Part shown: positions 9,184-17,594 of the stretch, one piece after another
Layout: each line of letters starts with the position of its first letter
Position numbering within the stretch: position 1 is the stretch's first letter
Assembly (NCBI RefSeq): GCF_036250065.1
Contig: NZ_CP109199.1
Span: forward strand, 5,084,001 to 5,148,000
Source of the DNA: Micromonospora sp. NBC_01699
GTDB lineage: Bacteria; Actinomycetota; Actinomycetes; Mycobacteriales; Micromonosporaceae
DNA length: 64,000 nt
Direction of reading: 5' to 3'
Position numbers and translations under genes: made by a program
The notes under the pieces: model-generated
What the model saw: the letters and a program-made list of their open reading frames with translations, nothing else
Databases searched by the model: none
What the model was told of the DNA's origin: nothing

Positions 9184-9419
9184 GGTGTTCCCTGCCGGTT
9201 GCGGCCACCGGTTTGTTGATCGAGCCAGACAGCCCAGTGCGCTCGGCGGTAGTTGCAAAGACGAGCGGTTGCGGCCGATTGGCCGGCGCGAGTGTGGCCG
9301 CCTGCGATACAGCCGCGAGATGCCGGCTGAGGTGAGTGACTCGCGATGACGGCAGTGCTTTCGCGGCTATCCAGGTACTCCGGTCGCACTCCCACGATGG
9401 CTGGCTGCCGCTGAAGCGA

Positions 9420-12400
9420 TCAGGGACGGTGCGACCCGACTGGGAGTGCGTCTCCGTTCCGCCTGGCCCTCGCCTCGGCGAGCGTGCGCAGTGCGCGGGC
9501 CTCGACAAGTCGATACCCGGCACGATCAGCGACCTCGACGGCACGCACGGCTCGGGCCATGGACTCCTCGAGGTCGCCGAGGGTCAGCAGCGCCTCGGCC
9601 GAACCTCGCAACGCGTCGGCCTCACACCAGTGAAAGCTGGTCGACCGCGCGATCTCCAGGGCTCGGCTGTGGTGGTCCGCGGCTTGTGCGGCCAGGCCCA
9701 GCCGCAGGCAAACGTCACCGAGTGCGTTGAGCGTCCACGCCTCGGTGCCGTGGTCACCGATCTGCCTGGTCAGCTCGACTGCCGCACGCGCGTCCGCGTG
9801 AGTCTGCTCCGAAGGACCGGTCTGGCAGTGCAGCAGTGCGCGGCCGGACAGCGCGGTCGCCTCGCCGTAGTGATATCCGAGCTCACGGTTGGCGGACAGC
9901 GCCCGGGCATAGAACTCCTCGGCCGCGTCCCGGTTGCCGAGGTCCCGGTGCACGTTCCCGAGGTCGACGAGCAGGACCGCGACGCTGTAGCGCGCGCCTT
10001 GCCGCTCTCCCAGTTCGAGAGCCCGACCGAAGTGGTCGAGCGACTGGTCCAGCATGCCCAGTTGCCAATAGCTGAAGCCGAGGTTCGCGAGTGCCATGGC
10101 GATGCCGGAACCGTTGCCCAACTGCCATTGAAGGTCCAGCGAACGCAGCCCGCAGTCGATCGACGCCTGGGGGTTGCCGAGACGCTGATGCACCGCGCTG
10201 AGATTGTTCAGCACGGCGGCGCGGCCTTCGTGCCAGCCGTCGGCCGCGTTTCGCCGCAGCGCGCTGTCGAGATGCTCCTGCGCTTCGGCGTAGCGGCCCA
10301 TGTTGACGTAGGCGAGCGCGATGCTCTGGTGCATCGCGGCCTGCGCCCGTTCGTCACCCTCGGCGCGGGCCGCCTCCAGTGCCACCGATGCCACGCTGAC
10401 CCACTCCGCGCGGTGACCGCGGTGGTGGAAGTAGGCGCGCAGGGCGTCGGCAATGTGCCAGGCCAGCGGTCGCGGGCCGCGGGCCGCCGCCTGGTTGACC
10501 GCGGCGGCGAGGTTCGGCCACTCGGCGTCGAGCCACGCGAGAGCGCTGGTGTTGTCCGGGAAGCTGATCCCGTCCGGCGCCTCTCGCGGCAGCCGGAGGA
10601 AGTGCGGGATGAGCTGTTTGCCCGCCGCGTCAGCCGTGTGCAGGTAATGGTTCAGGACGAGTCCGCGCGCGTTTTCGCGCTCGATCGCCGTGTCTTCGAC
10701 CAGCGCCCGGTCGACCGCGTACTGTCGGAGCAGGTCGTGGAACCGGTAGCGCCCGCGTTCGTGCTGCTCGATCAGGTGCGCCGCAGCCAGCGCCTTCATC
10801 AGGCGGTCCGTCCGAACCGGCGGCAGCCCGGCAGCCACGTTCGCCGGCAGCGCGGTGAACGTCGGTCCCGGCATCAGCCCGAGGCGGCGGAACAGCAGCC
10901 GAGGCTCCGCTGCGAGCGCCTCGTAGGACGAGGCGAACGCCCTCGTCACGGCACTCTCCTCGGCACCGTCCACAGTCAGGTCGGCTAACAGGTCGCCGTC
11001 GGAGAGCTCCTCCACCAACCCGGTGATCTCGGCCTTCGGTACGGCGACGATGTTGGCCACCGCGATTCGCAGGGCGAGCGGCAGGTGACCGCAGAGATGC
11101 GCCAGCTTCGCGGCGGCTGCGGCTTCGGCGGCGACCGGGTCGACACCGAGCGCGGCCTCCAGCAGCCGGCGCGAGTCGGCAGCGGTGAGCACGGACAGCG
11201 ACAGCGGCTGCGCCCCAGTGCGGGCGATCAGCTCACCGAGCCGCTGCCTGCTGGTGAGGATGACCGTGCCCGCCGGTGGGATCAGCGCGTTGACCTGGGC
11301 GGCGTCACGCACGTTGTCCAGCACCAGCAGGACGCGTTCGTCGGCCAGCAGCGAGCGGAAGAACGCGACCCGGCCATCCATATCCGCCGGGATCAGCCGG
11401 GGATCGGCCCCGAGACCGCTGAGTAGTTGGAGAAGCCCTGCTTCCGCACTGAGCGGGTCATGCTCGGCGTCGAAGCCACGGAGGTCGAGGTAGAGCTGCC
11501 CACCGGGGAACTTCGCTCGGTTGCGGTGGGCCCAGTGGATGGCGAGCGCCGTCTTGCCGACGCCGGCGGTGCCACTGATCACCCAGATTTTCGGGCCTGG
11601 CGAGGGGTGCAGTCCGGCGTCGAGCCGGGCGAGTTCTTCCGCGCGTCCGGCGAATCCTTGGGGGTCGTGCGGTAGCTGCGCCGGGCGTACCGGCTCGGGT
11701 GGTGCTGTGTTCTGGGTTTTCGCGGTCGGATCCAGGGCCGGGTCCGCGCGCAGGATCGCAGACTCCAGCCTCACCAGCTCTGGTGCAGGATCGAGGCCGA
11801 GGTCGCCGGCCAGTCGCGTCCGCAGTGTTTGGTAGACGTCGAGCGCGGCGGCGGTCCGGCCGTCGCGGTGCAGGGCCAGCATGAGTTGGCCCACGAGCCG
11901 CTGCCGCAGCGGGTGGTCGGCCACGAGACCGGTGAGCTCGGCCAGCAGCCCTCGGCCGTCGCCCAGCCGCAGGTGGGCGTCCATTCGGTCTTCCAGCGCG
12001 GTCCATCGGGCTTCACGGAGGTGGCCGCACAGGCGTTCGGCGACTTCCGTGGAGGCCACACCCGCGAGGGCCTCGCCTCGCCAGAGGGCGAGGGCCTGGT
12101 CGAACAGTTCGACCGCTCGCTCGTCGTCGGAGGAACGCGCCGCGAGGATCAGGTCCGTGAACCGATGTGCATCGATCAAGAGCGGATCCACCTGCACGGC
12201 GTAGCCGGCTCCACGGCCGACGATGGCGGTCCCGTCGTCGGCCTGCCGAAGCGCCGCACGGAGCCGGGACACGAGCGTCTGGATCGAGGCTCGTGCGGAC
12301 GCGGGCGCCTCCTCGTCCCAGACGAGGTCGATCAGCCGGTCCAGCGGCACCAGCCGGTTGGGCTCCAGCAGCAGCACGGCGAGCACGAGGCGCTGCTGAC

Positions 12401-12470
12401 GCGAACCGAGATCTATCCGTTTCCCGCCCGCCCACGCCTCGACGGCACCCAGAATCCGGAACTCCACCAC
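9420..12470 (-). CDS. AfsR/SARP-family transcriptional regulator with NB-ARC and TPR domains
   Basis: This 1016-residue protein has the full AfsR layout. An OmpR-type winged helix lies at about 1-95 (FRILGAVEAW at the start, with a helix around TLVSRLRAAL). A BTAD domain follows (about 96-245), then an NB-ARC ATPase with P-loop GTAGVGKTA near 300-308, and TPR repeats fill about 680-1000. AfsR-type proteins activate secondary-metabolite or development genes by binding direct repeats near the -35 region. The gene is divergent from the secreted-protein gene at 12620. The shared 21-bp motif in the 12.5 kb intergenic region and before the protease gene is a candidate site for it. It is 17 kb from the PKS operon, so a link to that cluster is only possible. 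Confidence 0.9.
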   Translation of the reverse strand: MVEFRILGAVEAWAGGKRIDLGSRQQRLVLAVLLLEPNRLVPLDRLIDLVWDEEAPASARASIQTLVSRLRAALRQADDGTAIVGRGAGYAVQVDPLLIDAHRFTDLILAARSSDDERAVELFDQALALWRGEALAGVASTEVAERLCGHLREARWTALEDRMDAHLRLGDGRGLLAELTGLVADHPLRQRLVGQLMLALHRDGRTAAALDVYQTLRTRLAGDLGLDPAPELVRLESAILRADPALDPTAKTQNTAPPEPVRPAQLPHDPQGFAGRAEELARLDAGLHPSPGPKIWVISGTAGVGKTALAIHWAHRNRAKFPGGQLYLDLRGFDAEHDPLSAEAGLLQLLSGLGADPRLIPADMDGRVAFFRSLLADERVLLVLDNVRDAAQVNALIPPAGTVILTSRQRLGELIARTGAQPLSLSVLTAADSRRLLEAALGVDPVAAEAAAAAKLAHLCGHLPLALRIAVANIVAVPKAEITGLVEELSDGDLLADLTVDGAEESAVTRAFASSYEALAAEPRLLFRRLGLMPGPTFTALPANVAAGLPPVRTDRLMKALAAAHLIEQHERGRYRFHDLLRQYAVDRALVEDTAIERENARGLVLNHYLHTADAAGKQLIPHFLRLPREAPDGISFPDNTSALAWLDAEWPNLAAAVNQAAARGPRPLAWHIADALRAYFHHRGHRAEWVSVASVALEAARAEGDERAQAAMHQSIALAYVNMGRYAEAQEHLDSALRRNAADGWHEGRAAVLNNLSAVHQRLGNPQASIDCGLRSLDLQWQLGNGSGIAMALANLGFSYWQLGMLDQSLDHFGRALELGERQGARYSVAVLLVDLGNVHRDLGNRDAAEEFYARALSANRELGYHYGEATALSGRALLHCQTGPSEQTHADARAAVELTRQIGDHGTEAWTLNALGDVCLRLGLAAQAADHHSRALEIARSTSFHWCEADALRGSAEALLTLGDLEESMARAVRAVEVADRAGYRLVEARALRTLAEARARRNGDALPVGSHRP

Positions 12471-12550
12471 GCTAACCCCCCGCTTGTCTGCCGTTCGCCA
12501 TTATGCCGCAATCGATTAGTCGTGATCGATTCGCGAGCCGGGTGGGCGAA

Positions 12551-12571
12551 TGCATGACTTTTGCAAGCGCG
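12551..12571 (+). promoter_or_regulatory. Shared 21-bp upstream motif, copy 1
   Basis: The motif begins TGCATGACTT and ends TTGCAAGCGCG. It matches the copy at 13670-13690 in 19 of 21 positions and ends 49 bases before the GTG of the secreted-protein gene. It lies in the divergent region shared with the AfsR-like gene, so it could control both directions. It may be a -35 region with flanking activator site or an operator. Confidence 0.55.
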
Positions 12572-12619
12572 TCACGTGACGGTGGCCAGACCCGCCAACC
12601 AACTGACAGGAGCCGATAC

Positions 12620-13651
12620 GTGCGAAAGATCCTCAGCGTGATGGTGGCCGTGCTCTCGGTCGTCGTGTTCGCGGCGACCGTCGCGCATGCCGACGACGGG
12701 CCGGTGACCCGGGTGACGCTGACCAGCGCGAACAGTTTCCACTCGCGGGTCGAGGAGCGACTGTTGAGCAGAACGGTCACCCTCGCGGCCGGAGAGTCCC
12801 GGCATGTGCGCGGACGCCTCCAGGCGACCAGCAGTGTGCCGCAGATCGTGTCGATGAACAACACCCTGAAGTGTGTGAACTCGGCCGGCACCGTCGTCGG
12901 CACCACGTCGACGTCCTCGCGGAACCACGAGGGCTCGGACACCACCTACTACGCCAGGCCCGGGCACCTGCCGATCTACGCCGACCTGCTCTTCACCGCG
13001 CCGTCGGCGGGCGCCTACACCTGCGGCCTGTACGGGTACACGGCCTCCACCTCACTTACCGGCTACTACCTGACCGCCGTCGCGACCGACACGTGGCTGG
13101 AGGTCAGCGACACCCACCAGGCGGGTGCGCGGTGGTGGCAGAACCCGGCGTGCAGCAGCACCGGCACGTCGAGCACCTGCACTTACGTCGGCGCCGGCAC
13201 GTCCACAGCATGGGTGTTCTACGACGACGGCACCCCGGTCCACAAGTGGACCGCCGCCGCCGGCGCGACCTCGGTGCAGGCTCTGGCCAACCTGGAGCTG
13301 ACCACCTGCTACACGGGCACCGCGTCGTGCAAGAGCGCCATCGACGCGTATGAGCAGCCGCGTGGGACCAACGCCGTGGTCGACGTACGTTTCGAGTTCA
13401 TCCAACTCGACCCGACCGCACACACCTGCCGCACGACGAGCACCGCGACCTCGCGCAAGACGATCCGTGACGACGCCCATCACTACGTCGCGAACTTCTC
13501 GCTCACCGGCATCCCGATCGATCCGACCTGCGGGACCCGGACCTTCATCATGCGGATCTTCGTCAAGCACGTCTCCGGCAACCCGATCAAGATCGACGGC
13601 GAGCAGAGTACGACGTCGTTGACGAACGGCATCGCCATGAACATCTTCTGA
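12620..13651 (+). CDS. Secreted protein of unknown function
   Basis: The GTG at 12620 is the likely start, with CAGGAG eight bases upstream. The first 26 or so residues are a clear Sec signal peptide (RKILS, a Val/Ala core, then AHA before DDG). The mature chain, about 315 residues, is rich in Thr, Ser and paired Cys (for example CTYVGAGTS, LTTCYTGTASCKS) and looks like a beta-sandwich extracellular protein. I do not recognise a catalytic motif. It shares an upstream motif and orientation with the protease gene that follows 92 bases later, so the two are probably expressed under the same condition. Confidence 0.75.
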   Translation: MRKILSVMVAVLSVVVFAATVAHADDGPVTRVTLTSANSFHSRVEERLLSRTVTLAAGESRHVRGRLQATSSVPQIVSMNNTLKCVNSAGTVVGTTSTSSRNHEGSDTTYYARPGHLPIYADLLFTAPSAGAYTCGLYGYTASTSLTGYYLTAVATDTWLEVSDTHQAGARWWQNPACSSTGTSSTCTYVGAGTSTAWVFYDDGTPVHKWTAAAGATSVQALANLELTTCYTGTASCKSAIDAYEQPRGTNAVVDVRFEFIQLDPTAHTCRTTSTATSRKTIRDDAHHYVANFSLTGIPIDPTCGTRTFIMRIFVKHVSGNPIKIDGEQSTTSLTNGIAMNIF

Positions 13652-13669
13652 CCTGCCCCGCAGATGGAC

Positions 13670-13690
13670 TGCATGTCATTTGCAAGCGCG
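13670..13690 (+). promoter_or_regulatory. Shared 21-bp upstream motif, copy 2
   Basis: The motif begins TGCATGTCAT and ends TTGCAAGCGCG. It ends 53 bases before the ATG of the protease gene, almost the same distance as copy 1 has from its gene. The two differences from copy 1 are an A/T swap in the middle. Confidence 0.55.
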
Positions 13691-13743
13691 CGACCCTACG
13701 GTGCACACGTTCCCCCACCCGTTCGGATCAACCAGGAGGCCCT

Positions 13744-14970
13744 ATGCGCAGACGGAGTGTGCTCGCGAGTTGCGTGCTCGTAGCCGTCGTGGGCACGACG
13801 TCAGCCGCCCAAGCAAAACCACCCACAAGTGAAGCGGAGAAGCTCGGCACCGTCGGCTTCGCCGCGAGCGTAGACACCGAGGCGATGAACGCGCAATACC
13901 ACCGTCTGGTGGCGATGGCGGCCGCCTATCCGGACGGCTCAGGAAGCACGTACTTCGACGAGGCCACCGGGCAGCTCGTCGTCAGGTACGTGGAGAACCG
14001 GAACGGCGCCCTATGGCGCGCGCAGGGCAGGACGATGCGCGCCATCGCCGGGGACGTGCCGATCCGGTACGAGGCGACAAAGATCTCCTCGGCCCGCCTG
14101 GCGAAGGCAACCAAGAGCTTGGACGAGTCCCGCGATTGGGCGGGCGAGCTGGCCGGGATGGTGCATCAGGTTCGTCTCGACGAACTCGCCGACCAGATCG
14201 TCATCGAGGCCGCCGGCGAGGCGGAGAAGCTCGCCGCAGCGGCGAACCGGGCCACCGGAATCACCCCGCGGGTCACCGTGTCACGGAGCGGTCCGACCCG
14301 GCAGACCCGCCGATCGGACTCGGCGCCCTACTACGGCGGCATGGCGCTCTGGGGCAGCAGCGTCGGCAACCCGTCCACCGCCTACGCCGACTGCACGACC
14401 GGATTCCGGATGACGCGCGGCGGGACCAACAGCAATTGGGTCACCACCGCGGGGCACTGCGGCGACAACGGCGACCAGTTCTGGCATCCCGGCGGCTGGG
14501 CGGTCCGGATCAGCTCGGACTACGAGAGTTCAGGCACGGACGTCGCGATACTCGCCCCACTCGGCGAGCGGTACTTCAGCCGCTACTCGTGGTTCGGCGA
14601 ACAGAACACCTCGACCGCGAATCCGGTTTCCGGGAAGAACACCACCTGGCCGGCTGTCGGCTCAGCGGTCTACGTCTCCGGATCCAACGGTGGGCTCGTC
14701 TACGGGCGGGTGACGTCGAACAACGACGACTGCTACGGCGAACGAATGGTGGCGATCGACACCGACACCGGGCACGCCCAGGACGGCGCCACGCTCGGTG
14801 GTGACTCCGGGGCCCCGGTGACCAGGTGGAACACCGCCACCTCGGCCACCAACGATCTCGCCGCAGTGGGCAGTCACGCCTGCGGCAACGGGGTCGACGC
14901 CTCATGGTTCGTGCCGATCCACCGCGTCGAAACGGCGACCGACGCCGTCGTGGTGGTCGGCGGCAACTGA
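13744..14970 (+). CDS. Secreted S1-family serine protease (streptogrisin/alpha-lytic type)
   Basis: The 408-residue precursor has a signal peptide (about 1-24, ending AAQA), a propeptide to about residue 190 and a chymotrypsin-fold domain. The catalytic triad is visible: His238 in TTAGHC, Asp266 in GTDVAIL and Ser355 in GGDSGAP. Cys residues beside the His (CTTG...AGHC) and late in the chain (SHACGNG) fit the disulfides of this family. Such proteases are exported, remove their own propeptide and digest external protein. An AGGAGG ribosome site precedes the ATG. The gene probably responds to the same signal as the secreted protein upstream. Confidence 0.92.
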   Translation: MRRRSVLASCVLVAVVGTTSAAQAKPPTSEAEKLGTVGFAASVDTEAMNAQYHRLVAMAAAYPDGSGSTYFDEATGQLVVRYVENRNGALWRAQGRTMRAIAGDVPIRYEATKISSARLAKATKSLDESRDWAGELAGMVHQVRLDELADQIVIEAAGEAEKLAAAANRATGITPRVTVSRSGPTRQTRRSDSAPYYGGMALWGSSVGNPSTAYADCTTGFRMTRGGTNSNWVTTAGHCGDNGDQFWHPGGWAVRISSDYESSGTDVAILAPLGERYFSRYSWFGEQNTSTANPVSGKNTTWPAVGSAVYVSGSNGGLVYGRVTSNNDDCYGERMVAIDTDTGHAQDGATLGGDSGAPVTRWNTATSATNDLAAVGSHACGNGVDASWFVPIHRVETATDAVVVVGGN

Positions 14971-15009
14971 CAGTCCCCGGCACGCGGGCGACCCCAGGCC
15001 GCCGGCGTG

Positions 15010-15617
15010 CCGGATGCACGCCGATCCCAAGTCTCGACACCGGCTTCGAGACGGGCGCCGACGACGTCAGATCGCCGAGGTGGAGGCGCTGGTCCTCCAG
15101 AATGGTGATCCGCCGTTGCTCGACCAGCTCGGCAGCTGTCTCGATGCCGGTCAGTCCGGCGCCGACGACGGTGACCGGAGGTCGAGGGGCAGCTCGTCCA
15201 GCGTGGCGCGCATCCGCTGCGCGGACTCCCGCTCGGCGATGGCGACGGCGACCTCGGTCACGCCGGGCAACCGAAGTTGGTACCGCAAGCGCTGCCCACA
15301 AGGTAGACACGGAAGCCGTAGTCGAGGTCGCGACCCGAGGCGAGCCGGGCCGTGCGGGCCGCAGCGTCGATGCGCGTGGCGCTCTCGACGACGAGTCCGA
15401 TTCCCTCGGCCAGCAGCGATCCGTAGTCGGCGGTCGCATCCCCGGTGCCGACCACGAACTGGTGGAGCCGCATGCGCTCGATGAACTTCAGACGGCGGTT
15501 GACGAGGGCGACGTCTACGTCGTCGCGCTTGCGTAACCGGTTTGCCGCGAGCGTGCCGGCGTAACCGCCGACGACGACCACGACCTTGCGGACGGTGGGC
15601 CCAACACGCGTGGACAT
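15010..15617 (-). pseudogene. Broken NAD(P)/FAD-dependent oxidoreductase (NDH-2-like)
   Basis: Reading from the ATG at 15617, frame one gives an N-terminal FAD-binding region (KVVVVVGGYAGTLAANRL, then RLHQFVVGTGD). It shifts frame near 15280 to TEVAVAIAERESAQRMR and shifts again near 15175 to VTVVGAGLTGIETAAELVE, the second dinucleotide-binding motif. Everything after that is missing. Two frameshifts and truncation make it non-functional. The same type of gene is linked to ECF41 sigma factors in many actinobacteria, and a second truncated copy sits at 22045. Confidence 0.75.
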
Positions 15618-15772
15618 TGGAGAGGTTCCCTTCGCGATCTCGACACTTGGACGCGCTCCCCGCTGGTGGGATTGCGAGTAGCAGCGCGGCTCCAAACAGC
15701 GAGCCGCCAATCAGCCCGCAGCTGCGATAGTTGATGGACATCGCTCACTCTTGCGATAGCGCGACACAGAGA

Positions 15773-15817
15773 AATGTGAGGCGAGGTGGCTCACAGTTCG
15801 CTGCGATGTCTTGTCGA
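15773..15817 (+). promoter_or_regulatory. Probable ECF41-dependent promoter, copy 1
   Basis: The site has TGTGAG, a 9-base spacer, CTCACA, then exactly 16 bases, then TGTCGA. TCACA (15791-15795) and TGTC (15812-15815) fit the ECF41 pattern I recall (TGTCACA, 16 bases, CGTC). The same arrangement precedes the ECF41 gene itself at 20888-20936. It would drive the plus-strand genes from 15857. Confidence 0.6.
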
Positions 15818-15856
15818 TTCGCTGAGAGCAAAACGCGACCGAGGGAGTGCGAGACC

Positions 15857-15988
15857 ATGACCGACCAGTTCGAGCAGGGGCCGCGGTCCCCTCGAGCCGA
15901 GCTTGAGCGAGGTCATGCATTCGCCGCCGAAATGGACGCCCGCGACTATAAGACCGAAATGCCAGGGTCCCGATCCAGACGGAGATGA
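15857..15988 (+). CDS. Small ORF, 43 residues, in front of a broken ABC ATPase
   Basis: The ORF starts MTDQFEQG, encodes a polar, charged peptide and ends in an ATGA overlap with the next ATG at 15985. It lies about 40 bases after the putative ECF41 promoter. It may be the N-terminal remnant of a larger protein that was deleted, since the last residues (SRSRRR) look out of frame. Function unknown. Confidence 0.3.
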   Translation: MTDQFEQGPRSPRAELERGHAFAAEMDARDYKTEMPGSRSRRR

Positions 15989-16406
15989 TCGACAACGGCG
16001 GATGCTATGTCCGGGCCTCGGCCCGCCTTCAACGCGAAGTCTCGGCCGTACGTACGCGGGGCGCCGGCGGTTCCTGAACCGGTCGGATGGTGAGGTCACC
16101 GCACTGGACACAGTCGACCCGCGCATCGACGAGGGCGAGCTGCACGGGCTGCTCGGTCCGAACGGCGCGTGGAAGACCACATTGTGCAAGATCCTGTCCC
16201 CGGTGCTGACGCCGTCCTCAGATTCGGTCGAGATCTTCGGGCTGGACGTGGTACGCGACGCGAAGCGGTTGCGTCCGTTGATCGGCATCGTGATGGGCGG
16301 CGAACGCGGCCTGTACCACAAGCTGACGGCGCGTGAGTATCTGCGGTACTGGGCGGCGCTCTACAATGTCGACTCCCCCACCGCCGTCCGCCGGCGCAGG
16401 ACGTAG
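15985..16406 (+). pseudogene. Truncated and mutated ABC transporter ATPase (DrrA type)
   Basis: The ATG at 15985 starts MIDNGGCYVRAS, then a frameshift near 16055 leads into EVTALDTVDPRIDEGELHGLLG and a Walker A of GPNGAWKTT, where Trp replaces the Gly of GAGKTT. The chain continues through the region before the Q-loop (RPLIGIVMGGERGLY, LTAREYLRYWAALY) and then runs into unrelated sequence; the signature motif and Walker B are absent. It cannot be an active ATPase. The family is that of drug-export ATPases. Confidence 0.8.
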
Positions 16407-16530
16407 GCGAGCGCGGCGAAGTAGACGGCGAACAGCGTCAGCCGGTACTTACGGGTGAATTGCACCACGGCGTTATGCACAACCGCACGGACCCTCAGCC
16501 CCTGCACCGCCAAGGCCGATCGGCGATTGA

Positions 16531-16899
16531 TCAGGCGATCGTCGATGCGAAATGCCCCACGGCGGCGACGGCGAGGACGAGGAAGACCGCGGGAAACGCG
16601 ATGTTGTGGAACACCCGCGCGCGGGCGTGAGCCAGGATCGCGCCGACGAAGAACAGGACGAGGCCGACGGCCGCGGCCAATCCGACGGGATGTACGCCGA
16701 GAAGGCCGAGCACCAGACCGATGACGCCGGCCCCCTCGACCACCGCAAGGTAGGGGATCCACCGCGCGGACAGCCCGACCTCGGCGCAGTTGCGCATCAC
16801 GAAGTCCGCCTTGATCACCTTGGCGGACACCTCGATGGCGTTGGCGAGGGCGCAAAGGATGGTCGCGACGACCAGGACGCCCTCCAGTACGGCGATCAT
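16531..16899 (-). CDS. DoxX-like membrane protein
   Basis: This 122-residue protein has four hydrophobic helices (about 2-22, 44-62, 65-85, 95-117), the usual DoxX plan, with a conserved-looking NAIEVSAKVIKADFV segment after helix one. DoxX proteins are small redox- or quinone-linked membrane proteins of poorly known role. It lies among pseudogene fragments but looks intact. A hydrophobic stretch in another frame just downstream (about 16390-16470, FAVYFAALAYVLRR) looks like the end of a lost membrane protein. Confidence 0.6.
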   Translation of the reverse strand: MIAVLEGVLVVATILCALANAIEVSAKVIKADFVMRNCAEVGLSARWIPYLAVVEGAGVIGLVLGLLGVHPVGLAAAVGLVLFFVGAILAHARARVFHNIAFPAVFLVLAVAAVGHFASTIA

Positions 16900-17089
16900 G
16901 ACGCGCGCCGGCGCGATCGAGAAATCGGTAAACTCATAGGTGCCTCCACGTGCGCGGGTTCATCAGGTTGTGGTCTCTCGCCCCTTCTGACGCCCGGCAC
17001 GCATGAAAGGTGACCAGACGTGGAACTCGTCGAACACTTCGAGGCTTCGAGGGCCCGACTTGATGTCGTTGGCCTATCGCATCGTCGGC

Positions 17090-17382
17090 TCGCGTGCCTT
17101 TGTCCGCCGGATGCAGCCCGGTGCCGGGCTCGTCGAGGACGAAGATGATGCCGCTCAGTTCGGTGCTGAGCTGCGCGGCGAGCCGGGTCCGCTGCAACTC
17201 ACCCCCGGACAGTGTCGCCGCGCTCCGGGACAATTGGAGATGGGCCAGGCCGAGCCGGTCGAGGATTCCGAGCCTGCGACCGAGGTCCTGCGGAGGTGCG
17301 CGGCGGAGCGGGAGAGGGAGTCGTCAAGGAGGGCCTGAAGCTCTTTGAGTTCTTCTGGAGTTTCGCGCACGGAGTTCCTCAC
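17090..17382 (-). pseudogene. Fused fragments: oxidase-like N-terminus and UvrA-like ATPase piece
   Basis: From 17382 the first 30 or so codons (RETPEELKELQALLDDSLS) resemble the N-terminus of PPOX/F420-type small oxidases. The DNA then continues, in a different frame, as a UvrA-type segment: LGILDRLGLAHLQLSRSAATL, the ABC signature LSGGELQR, and the Walker B FVLDEPGTGLHPAD. Both parts are incomplete. This is debris, not a working gene. Confidence 0.65.
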
Positions 17383-17594
17383 CTTCCTATCCGTCCATGG
17401 TGTCGGTCCACGTGGACCGTCGACGCCGGCCCGATGAACCCATCCTCAATCCGAATCCTGACACCTTGTGTCACATATCCTCATCCATCTTGCGGATGCC
17501 ACCGGAACGCCGCGGCAGGGGTGGCTTCCCGAGCAGCGTCACACCCGGAACCGGACCTCCCGGCCGGCGCCAGAGGGCCGGGGCCGGACGGATG

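Noticed and set aside
9336-10988. 550-codon plus-strand ORF
   Set aside because: It is antisense to the TPR region of the AfsR-like regulator and has no recognisable protein features.
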